From assembly GCF_030915385.1 (NCBI RefSeq), contig NZ_CP133268.1, positions 3,260,001 through 3,324,000 on the forward strand: a stretch of 64,000 nucleotides of DNA, read 5' to 3'. The notes beneath the pieces are model-generated. The model was not told the origin of the DNA. It saw only the letters and a list, made by a program, of their open reading frames with translations, and searched no databases. Position numbers and translations under genes: made by a program. This document shows, piece after piece, positions 17,658 to 26,305 of the stretch. Origin of the DNA: Neobacillus sp. PS3-12. GTDB lineage: Bacteria > Bacillota > Bacilli > Bacillales > Cytobacillaceae. Numbering within the stretch: the stretch's first letter is position 1; each line of letters begins with the position of its first letter.

Positions 17658-19129
17658 CAAATTTATTAATCATAGACGACGAAAAAGAAATCGGCAATTT
17701 TCTGTCCCATCTTTTTCAGTCTAAAGGGTATCATGTGCAAGTGGCGAACAGCGGCAAAGAATTTACTTCCATTGATTTTACAAAGCAAATTTTCCATGCT
17801 GCGATGGTTGATTTAAAACTGCCTGATGCAGACGGACTGTCCTTATTGCAACAGTTAAAGAAATTTCAGCCGCGGTGCAAGGTAATTATCATGACTGGCT
17901 ACAGTACCATTCAAACAGCAGTTGATGCTATAAAACTTGGTGCAAGTGACTATATTGAAAAGCCGTTTGATGATATTGATTTATTGGAGAAACAAGTGGA
18001 TCAATTATTAGTTTCCAATGATACCTCCACTTACGAACAAATTAAAAACGTTGCCAGTGAAGCAGGGCTTATCTTTGGCCGAAACGAAGCAATGAATCTG
18101 CTGCTGGAGACTGCCTATAAAGTTGCGGGGAAGAATGTCAATGTCCTTATTGAGGGTGAAACTGGAACCGGGAAAGAAGTTCTGTCCCGTTATATTCATC
18201 AAGCAAGCGGGCGCAGTCATGAATCATTTATCGGGGTAAATTGTGGGGCCATTTCCGAATCCCTATTAGAGAGTGAACTGTTTGGCCACGAAAAAGGTGC
18301 ATTTACGGGAGCAACGCAGCTTCGAAAAGGTCTATTTGAAATTGCCAGTAAGGGGACTCTGTTCCTTGATGAAATTGCGGAAGCATCCTCAGCCATCCAG
18401 GTGAAATTGCTTCGGGTTCTAGAAACCCGTGAATTTTTTCGTGTTGGCAGTGAAGGTATCTTACGTACAAATACACGTTTGATTGCTGCCACAAATGAAA
18501 ACCTCCAAGAAGCTGTTCAACAAAAGAAGTTCAGGGAAGATTTATTCTATCGTTTAAATGTCGTGCATTTAAAGATACCGGCACTTCGTGAACGAAAGGA
18601 AGATATCCCTTTATTGATCGACCACTGCCTAGAGCGGCATCCAAATATTGATATCACTTTTTCCCATGATGCAATGGAGGTACTGCAGAACTATGAATGG
18701 CCCGGGAATATCTGCGAATTATCCAACTTTATTACAAGGATCGTTACATTCGCTGATTCAACCCGCAGTGTGATTACTGCAGACGATTTATCTTTTTCCA
18801 ATCAAGCTGCAAGATCGTCTTTCCCTGAAAAAGTAATGAAACCAGCAGATTCAGCAAAGCAGGAAAATCATCTGGAAAGTTACTTGCAAAAGTGGACCAA
18901 TGAAATTCTTGCCGTTTTCAAACAAAAAGAGGGATTCGGTCTTGAGGATGTTCTTTTACAGATTAAAACACTGGAGTCACAAGTAGGAAAGGCCTTCATT
19001 TTACAAAGCTTAAAAGATGCACATGGGAATCGAAAAGAAGCCGCAAAAAGATTACAAATTACGATGAGAAAGCTTCGTTACCTCTTAAACGAAAAAAAAG
19101 GCAGCCCGGAATTTCAAAATATCGAATGA
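17654..19129 (+). CDS. NtrC-family sigma-54-dependent response regulator
   Basis: A 491-residue enhancer-binding protein. The receiver has Asp53 (V-D-L-K-L-P-D). The AAA+ domain has Walker A G-E-T-G-T-G-K (168-174), the sigma-54 contact loop G-A-F-T-G-A (from residue 215), Walker B T-L-F-L-D-E-I and R-L-I-A-A-T-N. The Fis-type C-terminal helix-turn-helix ends in H-G-N-R-K-E-A-A-K-R-L-Q-I-T. It overlaps the kinase gene and is its partner. The only convincing -24/-12 promoter I found in the window lies 2.7 kb away in front of the adh-aldh operon, so activation of alcohol/aldehyde oxidation genes is the most economical role. Confidence 0.96.
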   Translation: MTNLLIIDDEKEIGNFLSHLFQSKGYHVQVANSGKEFTSIDFTKQIFHAAMVDLKLPDADGLSLLQQLKKFQPRCKVIIMTGYSTIQTAVDAIKLGASDYIEKPFDDIDLLEKQVDQLLVSNDTSTYEQIKNVASEAGLIFGRNEAMNLLLETAYKVAGKNVNVLIEGETGTGKEVLSRYIHQASGRSHESFIGVNCGAISESLLESELFGHEKGAFTGATQLRKGLFEIASKGTLFLDEIAEASSAIQVKLLRVLETREFFRVGSEGILRTNTRLIAATNENLQEAVQQKKFREDLFYRLNVVHLKIPALRERKEDIPLLIDHCLERHPNIDITFSHDAMEVLQNYEWPGNICELSNFITRIVTFADSTRSVITADDLSFSNQAARSSFPEKVMKPADSAKQENHLESYLQKWTNEILAVFKQKEGFGLEDVLLQIKTLESQVGKAFILQSLKDAHGNRKEAAKRLQITMRKLRYLLNEKKGSPEFQNIE

Positions 19130-19134
19130 GATAC

Positions 19135-19177
19135 TAAAAAAGATGAAAGCACCTGTCTAATGAGGTGCTTTCATCTT
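19135..19177 (-). terminator. Terminator between sigma-54 activator and ALDH (convergent)
   Basis: A perfect 13-bp stem GATGAAAGCACCT / AGGTGCTTTCATC (19142-19154, 19163-19175). On the minus strand it is followed by TTTTTTAGT, so it chiefly ends the adh-aldh transcript. Confidence 0.85.
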
Positions 19178-19194
19178 CGAATAAGTAGAATACT

Positions 19195-20688
19195 TTAATC
19201 CATATTCACCCAAACGCTTTTTACTTCAGTATAATTTTCCAATGCATAGCTGCCCATTTCACGGCCGATACCGGATTGCTTGTAGCCTCCAAATGGACTT
19301 GCTGCATCAAATACATTGTAGCAATTCACCCAAACTGTGCCTGCTTTTACTCGGTTGGCAAGATAATGAGCCTTTTTGATATCCTGCGTCCAAACACCTG
19401 CAGCCAGCCCGAAATCGGAGTCATTTGCTTTTTCAATGAGATCATCCAAATCAGCAAATGGCATTGCTGACACAACCGGACCAAAAATTTCTTCTTTCGC
19501 AATCGTCATCGAATGATCGACATCTGCAAAAATCGTCGGAGAAACAAAATAACCTTTATCGAATGGAATGCTACCCCCTGCCAATACTTCTGCTCCTTCT
19601 TCGATACCTTTATCAATGTATCCTTTTACACGATTTTGCTGTTGTTTAGAGATCAGCGGCCCCATTGTCGTTTCCTGGAGCAGTCCATTACCTTGTTTAA
19701 TATCCTTTGTAAGAGATACTAAATCAGCTACGACATTGTCGTACAATTTCTTCTGAACATACAAACGGCTTCCCGCACAGCAAACTTGGCCTTGGTTAAA
19801 CATAATGCCCATCAATGCACCAGGCACTGCTTTTGAAAGGTCGGCATCCGGCAAAATAATGTTAGGTGATTTCCCGCCAAGCTCAAGGGTTACCCGTTTC
19901 AATGAATCACTTGCTTTTCTCATAATTGCTTTTCCTACAGGCGTTGAACCAGTAAAAGCGATCTTATCCACTAATGGATGGTCCACCAGTGGTGCGCCGG
20001 CTATTTGCCCAAAACCAGGTACAACGTTGACAACTCCATTTGGAAATCCTGCTTCTTCTATTAATTTGGCCAAATATAAAGCTGAAAGTGGTGTTTGTTC
20101 AGCTGGTTTCAATACAATCGTACAACCCGCTGCCAGCGAAGCACCCAGTTTCCATGCAGCCATTAACAATGGGAAGTTCCAAGGGATGATTTGTCCGACT
20201 ACTCCCAATGCCTCATGACGAGTATAGTTAAAATAATTTCCTTGTACAGGGATGGTTTGTCCCACAATTTTTGTTGCCCAGCCCGCAAAATAACGAAAAT
20301 GTTCAATTGCTAAAGGAACATCTGCATTCATGGTTTCACGAAGTGGCTTCCCATTATCCAATGTCTCAAGCTCCGCCAGTTCTTGCTTATGTTCTTCCAT
20401 TAAGTCAGCTAATTTATAGATGAGACGGCTTCTCTCAGCTGTTCCCATTTTAGACCAAGGTCCATGGTCGAACGCTTCTCGGGCTGCTTTTACAGCTGCA
20501 TCAATATCTCCAGGGCAGGCCTCTGCCACATCGGCCAGCTTTTCTCCCGTTGCCGGGTTAACAGTTAGGAATGTTCTACAGGTAAGGGCTTCAACCCATT
20601 GTCCGTTTATATAGAGTTTCTTTAACCCCTTTAAAAAATTTTCTAATCTTGGACTTACTCCTGTTCCTTTTGTACTTAAGTTTTGCAT
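19195..20688 (-). CDS. NAD-dependent aldehyde dehydrogenase
   Basis: A 497-residue aldehyde dehydrogenase (ALDH superfamily, class 1/2 type). Visible are P-W-N-F-P-L, the nucleotide motif F-T-G-S-T-P-V-G, the general base in L-E-L-G-G-K-S-P-N and the nucleophile Cys in N-Q-G-Q-V-C-C-A-G, plus E-E-I-F-G-P-V and P-F-G-G-Y-K-Q-S-G-I-G-R-E near the C-terminus. It oxidises aldehydes to acids with NAD(P). The start at 20688 (M-Q-N-L-S) is chosen because GGAG lies 8 nt upstream; an upstream ATG would overlap that site. It lies 64 bp after the adh stop with no terminator, so both are read from the sigma-54 promoter, giving a two-step alcohol to acid route. Confidence 0.96.
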   Translation of the reverse strand: MQNLSTKGTGVSPRLENFLKGLKKLYINGQWVEALTCRTFLTVNPATGEKLADVAEACPGDIDAAVKAAREAFDHGPWSKMGTAERSRLIYKLADLMEEHKQELAELETLDNGKPLRETMNADVPLAIEHFRYFAGWATKIVGQTIPVQGNYFNYTRHEALGVVGQIIPWNFPLLMAAWKLGASLAAGCTIVLKPAEQTPLSALYLAKLIEEAGFPNGVVNVVPGFGQIAGAPLVDHPLVDKIAFTGSTPVGKAIMRKASDSLKRVTLELGGKSPNIILPDADLSKAVPGALMGIMFNQGQVCCAGSRLYVQKKLYDNVVADLVSLTKDIKQGNGLLQETTMGPLISKQQQNRVKGYIDKGIEEGAEVLAGGSIPFDKGYFVSPTIFADVDHSMTIAKEEIFGPVVSAMPFADLDDLIEKANDSDFGLAAGVWTQDIKKAHYLANRVKAGTVWVNCYNVFDAASPFGGYKQSGIGREMGSYALENYTEVKSVWVNMD

Positions 20689-20752
20689 CAACATCACTCC
20701 ATCCCGCATTATTTAATAAATTCATAGAGTTATATAAGACACTTATAGTTTT

Positions 20753-21784
20753 TTAAGAAATGGATAAAACAACACGTCCATTGATTTTTCCACTTTCCAT
20801 CCGGTCAAATATATTGTTAATTTGATCAAGCGGCTGAACTTCGATGTTTGTGCGGACCTTCCCTTGTGCCGCAAACTCAATGGATTCCTGTAAATCCTTT
20901 CTTGTTCCTACGATTGAACCTTTTACTGTGACCCCATTTAACACCGTATCAAAAATCGGAATTGGCAGTTCATCATTTGGCAGACCGACAACGACAAGTG
21001 TGCCGCCTCTTTTTACCGAACCGTAAGCTTGTTCAAACGCTTTTCTTGTTACCGCAACGCTCACAGCTGATTGAACTCCGCCTACTTTGTCTTTGATTTC
21101 CTGAACAGGATCTACTTTTAATCCATTAATGGTAAGATCAGCACCTAATTCTTTTGCTAATTCAAGTTTGTCATCCTGAATGTCTACTGCAATGACATTG
21201 AAACCCATCGCTTTGGCATACTGAAGTGCAACATGTCCGAGACCGCCGATACCATAAATGGCCACCCAATCTCCGGGCTTAGATTCTGACACTTTTAAGG
21301 CTTTATAAGTGGTAACTCCGGCACAGAAAATTGGTGCTACTTCTTCAAAGTCAAGATTTTCTGGAATTTTGACCACATAGTTGGCGGGAGCTTTACAATA
21401 TTCTGCATATCCCCCATCCACTGAGTAACCTGCGTTTAATTGATTTGGACACAATGTTTCACGGCCTGTTAAGCAGTATTCACATTCTCCACAGGCAGAA
21501 TATAACCATGGAACACCAACACGATCGCCTACTTTAATCGAAGAGACACCGTCCCCAACTTTTTCAACGATCCCAACCCCTTCATGCCCTGGAATAAGTG
21601 GAAGTTTTGGTTTTACCGGCCAGTCTCCGTGTGCAGCATGTAAGTCAGTGTGACAAACTCCGCAAGCTTTTATCTTAACCAAAATTTCACCATATTCTAA
21701 TTCAGGCACGGGCACTTCCTTAATTTCTAGTTGTTGTTTAAATTCATTTACTACTGCAGCTTTCATCATTCTGTTTTCACACAT
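20753..21784 (-). CDS. Zinc-dependent alcohol dehydrogenase (AdhA/AdhP type)
   Basis: A 343-residue medium-chain alcohol dehydrogenase. Catalytic Zn site: C-G-V-C-H-T-D with G-H-E-G; structural Zn: [15 protein letters not shown]; nucleotide motif G-I-G-G-L-G-H-V. It closely matches the Geobacillus-type ethanol-active enzymes in layout. The start is fixed by the promoter: a -24/-12 element at 21826-21841 puts the transcript start near 21816, so the upstream in-frame ATG at 21820 cannot be used; ATG 21784 (M-C-E-N-R) follows GAGGGGAGAG. It is first gene of the adh-aldh operon. Confidence 0.95.
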   Translation of the reverse strand: MCENRMMKAAVVNEFKQQLEIKEVPVPELEYGEILVKIKACGVCHTDLHAAHGDWPVKPKLPLIPGHEGVGIVEKVGDGVSSIKVGDRVGVPWLYSACGECEYCLTGRETLCPNQLNAGYSVDGGYAEYCKAPANYVVKIPENLDFEEVAPIFCAGVTTYKALKVSESKPGDWVAIYGIGGLGHVALQYAKAMGFNVIAVDIQDDKLELAKELGADLTINGLKVDPVQEIKDKVGGVQSAVSVAVTRKAFEQAYGSVKRGGTLVVVGLPNDELPIPIFDTVLNGVTVKGSIVGTRKDLQESIEFAAQGKVRTNIEVQPLDQINNIFDRMESGKINGRVVLSIS

Positions 21785-21825
21785 AAAAAAATCTCTCCCC
21801 TCAATTTTTGATTCATTCATTCTAT

Positions 21826-21841
21826 TGCAAAAACCGTGCCA
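21826..21841 (-). promoter_or_regulatory. Sigma-54 (-24/-12) promoter of the adh-aldh operon
   Basis: On the minus strand the sequence reads TGGCACGGTTTTTGCA, matching the consensus TGGCACG-N4-TTGCW at every defined position. Transcription should start near 21816. Confidence 0.92.
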
Positions 21842-21915
21842 ACTATAAAAACGCTTTCAAACATGCTTTTTAATAAATAATCCTGTTATTTTAGCCGAAA
21901 ATTTGGCTCATTCGG

Positions 21916-21949
21916 CCGATAAGTTGTCAGAATTACGACGATTTATCGG
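21916..21949. promoter_or_regulatory. Candidate enhancer site for the sigma-54 activator
   Basis: Inverted repeat CCGATAAGTTGTC ... GACGATTTATCGG (two mismatches between arms), centred about 100 bp upstream of the -24/-12 promoter, a usual distance for NtrC-type activators. A second weak dyad, AGCC...GGCT, lies just upstream of it in window coordinates (21893-21908). Confidence 0.5.
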
Positions 21950-22004
21950 TTCATTGGTTGTTGAGCATATTAAAGCTTAGATGGAGTTCATTGGATAAAA
22001 TTGC

Positions 22005-22033
22005 AACAAAAAAGCACCAAAGATTTGGTGCTT
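22005..22033 (-). terminator. Terminator of the Lgt-like/radical SAM operon
   Basis: A perfect stem AAGCACCAAA / TTTGGTGCTT with a 2-nt loop; on the minus strand it is followed by TTTTTG. It lies about 80 bp after the last gene of the operon. Confidence 0.8.
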
Positions 22034-22113
22034 AGTGGATGAAATACATAAAATATTTAACGTTTCCGTAATTCTTTTAATGCGGTCAACTGATTTTTTG
22101 GCTGCACGCCATA

Positions 22114-22389
22114 TTAATTATTAGACAAAAACAGCCCAAAACAGGCGGCGGTTAGAAAAAGAGCAAACCCAAAAATAATCAGCATCCCGATGCCAGTGAA
22201 CTTTTTCCCGCTTTTAAAGAAATAAATGATCAAACCAAGATAAACAAGCAGTAGAATCCATACTAAATATGACGATACTGTAGGTAAACTGATTAGTATT
22301 CCAATCTCTATAATGCAAAAAACAATCCCAATGCCAATCCCGATACCTAAATTCCCTTTGGACTGATTGTCTTTATTGCTATTGTTCAT
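22114..22389 (-). CDS. Small three-helix membrane protein in radical SAM operon
   Basis: A 91-residue protein, not recognised. A hydrophilic Asn/Lys-rich N-terminus is followed by a Gly-Ile repeat (G-I-G-I-G-I-G-I) and about three hydrophobic segments. Its ATG shares one base with the stop of the radical SAM gene and follows a GAGGTGAT site, so translation is probably coupled. Its place in the operon suggests a partner or membrane anchor for the two larger proteins (inference). Confidence 0.7.
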   Translation of the reverse strand: MNNSNKDNQSKGNLGIGIGIGIVFCIIEIGILISLPTVSSYLVWILLLVYLGLIIYFFKSGKKFTGIGMLIIFGFALFLTAACFGLFLSNN

Positions 22390-23792
22390 TAGATCACCTC
22401 AATTTCCTCCCTTATTTTCAAAAGCTGCTGCTCCTTATCATTCCGATAAAATAAATTATAGGTGTCGAAAGGAATGATTCTTCCATCAGGGTGTGCGATA
22501 TGGACACATGATTTTTTCACAGAACGAACATCGAAGTTGTGGGCATCCTGAAATTGCATAATAATTACTCGAAACACATTGGCGTAGCTTATCGTCCCTG
22601 GCAGATTGACCTTCGGAAGACAGCAAAGCAAATCTTTCAGTGATAGGGCTGACGATTGAGGAGAATGATTTAAAGAAAAGAGCTTAAAAATCTGTTTTCG
22701 GATATCTTCATCTTGCTCGAATACAATTGTATTTCTGCTACCTTCAAGCAAAATATTTTTATCAATCATTCCCGTCAGTGGTGTCACGACACCGTCTTTC
22801 TTGAATGCGTATCCCATCGCAAGGGCATCGGGGTGGCAAGGCACTGGTACCATATCTTTTTCACCGAAGACCCCTGACTGATCGATGATCATCTGGCGAA
22901 CCTCGCTAAGGGTCAAGCGGTCAGCCTCCGGATTGAATCGTTCCAGTCTTCCTGCTTCCTGAACGGGCTGAAACGTTACTCCGCGAACGCAGCTTTGTTT
23001 AAGACCATATTGAATGATTTTCCCGACTTCATGGTCGTTCAAGCCTTTTTTCAGGACAACCACTAATGTTGTGGAAATATTAAATTCATTTAAATGATCG
23101 ATTGCTTTTTGGCGAATATCTTGCAAATCAACGCCACGAAGTTCCTCAAGCGCCTCTTTTTCGAAACTATCAAACTGCAGGTAAATCTCGAATCCTGGTT
23201 TATATTTGGCAAGACGCTTCACGAAATCTCTATCAGTAGCAATCTTAAGTCCATTTGTATTAAGCATAATGTGTCTGACTGGGCTTTTTTTCACCATATC
23301 CAAGATTTCAAAAAATTGGGGGTGGATTGTTGGCTCGCCCCCGCTGATTTGGATAATATCAGGTTCTTTTTCGTTGGCGATTATGCTTTCGAGCATTAGC
23401 CTAATTTGTTCTAATGAGCGAAAGCCGCCCTTATTTGGTGACGACTCCGCAAAACAGATGGGACATTGCAAATTGCATTTTTCGGTAATCTCGAGGAGGG
23501 TTAGGCAACTATGCTGCTCATGGTCAGGGCATAATCCGCAGTCATAAGGGCAGCCATATTGGACCTGCGTGTTCCAACGATGAGGCATCTCAGATGGTTT
23601 GATGAACTCCCTGCAAAGTTTATAGTAATCAATGTCGGTGGAAATCAAGACTTTCTCTCGGCCGTGCTTCATACACGTTTTTACCATGTAAACACAGTTA
23701 TTTTCAAAAATGATTTTTGCCTCCACTTTTCTTAGACAGGTTGAGCAGATACTAACAGTGAAATCATAATAGGTATAAGGACGGTTCGGCAT
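22389..23792 (-). CDS. Radical SAM protein of the Tes/MJ0619 (tetraether synthase-like) type
   Basis: A 467-residue radical SAM enzyme. The SAM-cluster motif is C106-N-L-Q-C110-P-I-C113, with I-S-G-G-E-P downstream. In front lies a Cys-rich section: C16-x2-C19, C33, C40 and C81-x3-C85-x2-C88 then C96, arranged like the extra Fe-S binding region of the MJ0619/tetraether lipid synthase family; further Cys (C-C-L-P and S-C-V-H) occur near the C-terminus. Archaeal members join lipid tails by C-C bond formation, and bacterial relatives have been tied to membrane-spanning lipids. ATG 23792 follows AAGGAGAG; it overlaps the end of the Lgt-like gene by 29 nt. The substrate is unknown; an acyl or lipid target is inferred. 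Confidence 0.85.
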   Translation of the reverse strand: MPNRPYTYYDFTVSICSTCLRKVEAKIIFENNCVYMVKTCMKHGREKVLISTDIDYYKLCREFIKPSEMPHRWNTQVQYGCPYDCGLCPDHEQHSCLTLLEITEKCNLQCPICFAESSPNKGGFRSLEQIRLMLESIIANEKEPDIIQISGGEPTIHPQFFEILDMVKKSPVRHIMLNTNGLKIATDRDFVKRLAKYKPGFEIYLQFDSFEKEALEELRGVDLQDIRQKAIDHLNEFNISTTLVVVLKKGLNDHEVGKIIQYGLKQSCVRGVTFQPVQEAGRLERFNPEADRLTLSEVRQMIIDQSGVFGEKDMVPVPCHPDALAMGYAFKKDGVVTPLTGMIDKNILLEGSRNTIVFEQDEDIRKQIFKLFSLNHSPQSSALSLKDLLCCLPKVNLPGTISYANVFRVIIMQFQDAHNFDVRSVKKSCVHIAHPDGRIIPFDTYNLFYRNDKEQQLLKIREEIEVI

Positions 23793-24516
23793 ATAATTCT
23801 CTCCTTTTTTTACGCATGAGCCATACATAATAAACGAGACCTAATAGGCTTACGACTTGTATATTATTAAGATAAAAGTAGGGGTGCGGTGTCGGTTTGA
23901 TAAAATCAATCCAAAAACGGAACATCAAATACGAAAACATATAAATTTGAAATAAATATCCTTCGTATAATTTACGTCTCTTCTTGATGAAAGTTAGAAA
24001 GAGGATTAACACCAATAAAAAAGCAATTTCATATAGCTGCGTCGGGTGCCGTTTTACTCCATCTCCGAAATCGACACCTGTAATCCAATTAGTCGATGTG
24101 CCGTAAGTATGGTCGTCGAGTCCCGTTAAAAAACAGCCGATTCTTCCAATCATCTGGCCCACTGCAAGAGGGAGGACAAAGTCATCACCCGTCGAGCGCG
24201 TCCATCCTATGATTTTTTTCGTCGTTTCGACTCCAATCAGACCTCCAAGCAGTCCGCCAACAATCGTTTTTCCTTCCATCATGTATGTGAGGCTATTCCA
24301 TTGATGTAAGGTTTTCACAGGGTTTTCCATCCAGTAGACGATTTTGGAGCCGAGAAACGCACCGAATATGGCACCGACCACAATCCATAATGCTTTTTCC
24401 ATCGGAATTCGTTCTTTGTTCCGAGTATACAAATACACCCGAAACCCGATGAAATAGGAAAGGGATTCAAATAGCAGATGGGGATGAATTCCAAAAAGAT
24501 AGACTGGGAATTTCAT
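23764..24516 (-). CDS. Prolipoprotein diacylglyceryl transferase (Lgt) paralog
   Basis: A 250-residue polytopic membrane protein of the Lgt fold. Lgt marks kept: G124-R-I-G-C-F-L-T-G132 (the G-R-x-G-N-F-x-N-G signature, with Cys in place of the Asn) and R-H-P-T-Q-L-Y-E (156-163). The essential His of the Lgt H-G-G-L motif appears to be replaced by Val (T-I-V-G-G-L-L-G). Canonical Lgt moves diacylglyceryl from phosphatidylglycerol to a lipoprotein Cys; this paralog probably acts on lipids in another way. First gene of an overlapping operon with the radical SAM protein. The ATG follows AAAGGAG. Confidence 0.85.
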   Translation of the reverse strand: MKFPVYLFGIHPHLLFESLSYFIGFRVYLYTRNKERIPMEKALWIVVGAIFGAFLGSKIVYWMENPVKTLHQWNSLTYMMEGKTIVGGLLGGLIGVETTKKIIGWTRSTGDDFVLPLAVGQMIGRIGCFLTGLDDHTYGTSTNWITGVDFGDGVKRHPTQLYEIAFLLVLILFLTFIKKRRKLYEGYLFQIYMFSYLMFRFWIDFIKPTPHPYFYLNNIQVVSLLGLVYYVWLMRKKRRELYAEPSLYLL

Positions 24517-24621
24517 AAATACTCCTTTTTTTCTAAATATTTACTTACTTTTATTAAAGCATATGGTTGTGTATTTTAAACAGAAAAAATAATATATTTT
24601 TTAGATTCAGCCTTAGCCGAA

Positions 24622-24670
24622 ATACAAAAAAGCCCGGAAGTAACTGTTAACAGTTACCTTCAAGGCTTTT
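24622..24670 (-). terminator. Terminator overlapping the end of the following membrane-protein gene
   Basis: A long imperfect hairpin, AAAAGCC-CG-GAAG-TAACTG pairing with CAGTTACCTTCAAGGCTTTT; on the minus strand it runs into TTTTTTGT. Confidence 0.75.
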
Positions 24671-25505
24671 AACGTTTGTAAATTGTTTTATAAAAAAATC
24701 TTGAAATAAACGTCATTAGTAGGTATCGAGAACTAGTAACGAAAAATTGTTTGATTTTCACTTTTAAGATATCCATTTTTACCAAAGCTATATCAATAAT
24801 AATATGGCTTAGTGGAGGTAATATCCTATAAAACACCCCTGTCTTTGAGGAAGTAATGGTAGCGATAAAAGAAAGTATTAAACTGTATAAAGGAATTATT
24901 TTAAAATGTTCATACCACGAAAAGAAATATCCACGCCCAAATCGAATATAATGTTTCATTGCAAAAATATACATTAAAGTAATCCAGACTACTTCAGTAG
25001 CAAAGTAATGAGCCATTACCATTGCCCATCTTTTTTTGATTGATAGTGCCTTATAAAACCCATCACTTATATAAAAATATACATTTAGAAAAACTAGAGT
25101 GTATATAGGCCTCCACCAATATACTTTATAAATATTTAATCGTAAAAATAGTTTCTCAATACAATAATAAAAAATGCTAAAACTGATTTTCCACTTCCAG
25201 TTCTTGTTGAAAAGAGTTAAAAAGGTAGATGTAATTGGTACGTATACCGCCTGAGAGAAAATAGCTCCTAATAATGAATCAAAAACACGTTCTTTCAAAA
25301 TTGAAGGTTTGTATTTATAACCGTGAAATAAGTTAAGGATGGGGTACTCGAATAGATAAGCAAAACCTATATTTGATAATAGTAAAATCCAAATATCCTT
25401 TCGATTTTTACGTTTTAACAATATCAAAAACAAACCTAAGTGTATAACTGCTAACAATAAAAAAGGCATTGAATTCTTATTAAAAAATTTTTTCCTTTTT
25501 CTCAT
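24669..25505 (-). CDS. Polytopic membrane protein of unknown function
   Basis: A 278-residue protein with about seven or eight hydrophobic segments and many aromatic and basic residues. The W-Y-E-H-F-K-I-I-P stretch recalls CBO0543-type membrane proteins of sporulating Firmicutes, but I cannot confirm this. The start ATG at 25505 has only a weak GGTG upstream; the internal Met13 is an alternative. The base composition is more AT-rich than the neighbours. It is monocistronic, ending in a hairpin that overlaps its stop codon. Confidence 0.65.
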   Translation of the reverse strand: MRKRKKFFNKNSMPFLLLAVIHLGLFLILLKRKNRKDIWILLLSNIGFAYLFEYPILNLFHGYKYKPSILKERVFDSLLGAIFSQAVYVPITSTFLTLFNKNWKWKISFSIFYYCIEKLFLRLNIYKVYWWRPIYTLVFLNVYFYISDGFYKALSIKKRWAMVMAHYFATEVVWITLMYIFAMKHYIRFGRGYFFSWYEHFKIIPLYSLILSFIATITSSKTGVFYRILPPLSHIIIDIALVKMDILKVKIKQFFVTSSRYLLMTFISRFFYKTIYKR

Positions 25506-25614
25506 TCATTACACCATTTTACTTTTTGACATTTAGTTTTATTATTGTTCACTTAACAGGAAATATTTATTAAACGAAATAGTAGTTCAGCACAATATGC
25601 TTTTATGGAAAAAC

Positions 25615-25647
25615 AAAAAATCTTCCAAGGCTAGGAAGATTTTTTTA
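25615..25647 (-). terminator. Terminator of trmL
   Basis: AATCTTCC / GGAAGATT stem with a 7-nt loop, flanked by A and T runs, so it could work in both directions. Confidence 0.8.
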
Positions 25648-26115
25648 TTTTAAATTGGGATATCCTTGCTGGCGCAAAGCCTCATACACCAATATCGCAG
25701 CTGTATTCGAAAGGTTCAGTGAACGTACATGCTCATTCATTGGTATCCTCAAAAAGTGATCTTTATTTGTTTCTAGTAAATCCTTTGGTAATCCCGTGGA
25801 TTCTTTTCCAAACATAAAATAATGTTCCTTTGATACATCACTGAAATCAAAAGTTGAATGTGGTTCTTCACCAAACGTCTCAATATAGTAAAACTCACCT
25901 TGATTTTTTGAAAAAAAGTCATCCAATGAGTCATAATACGTTATGTTTACAGAATGCCAGAAATCTAAACCTGCTTGTTTTATCATTTTTTCATCAGTTG
26001 AAAAGCCAAGTGGCCGTATTAAATGCAACCTTGTATCGGTCGCGGCACAAGTACGAGCAATATTTGCAGTATTAGCTGGAATTTCTGGTTGATATAGTAC
26101 AACATGTATTGCCAA
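25645..26115 (-). CDS. trmL: tRNA (cytidine/uridine-34-2'-O)-methyltransferase TrmL
   Basis: A 156-residue SPOUT methyltransferase that 2'-O-methylates the wobble base of tRNA-Leu isoacceptors. Family marks are the N-terminal Y-Q-P-E-I-P-A-N-T-A-N-I-A-R-T-C, the middle F-G-K-E-S-T-G-L-P and the C-terminal knot I-P-M-N-E-H-V-R-S-L-N-L-S-N-T-A-A-I-L-V-Y-E. The length is normal. The start is TTG at 26115, with AGGTGA 6 nt upstream. A stand-alone housekeeping gene. Confidence 0.96.
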   Translation of the reverse strand: MAIHVVLYQPEIPANTANIARTCAATDTRLHLIRPLGFSTDEKMIKQAGLDFWHSVNITYYDSLDDFFSKNQGEFYYIETFGEEPHSTFDFSDVSKEHYFMFGKESTGLPKDLLETNKDHFLRIPMNEHVRSLNLSNTAAILVYEALRQQGYPNLK

Positions 26116-26305
26116 GAATGGTCACCTCTATCTTTATTTTCCCCTCAAAATTATAGCATAATGTTGTGCAGACCTAAGGATTTCTATTATAGAATTTGCC
26201 CGTAAAACCACGTGGGCTTGCCCTGTGGAGTAAGTAAGGGTAAATAATTTGTTTAGAATCGACGAATATTAATAGAAACTTTACTGCCTGAGTGAGGAGA
26301 TTTCG

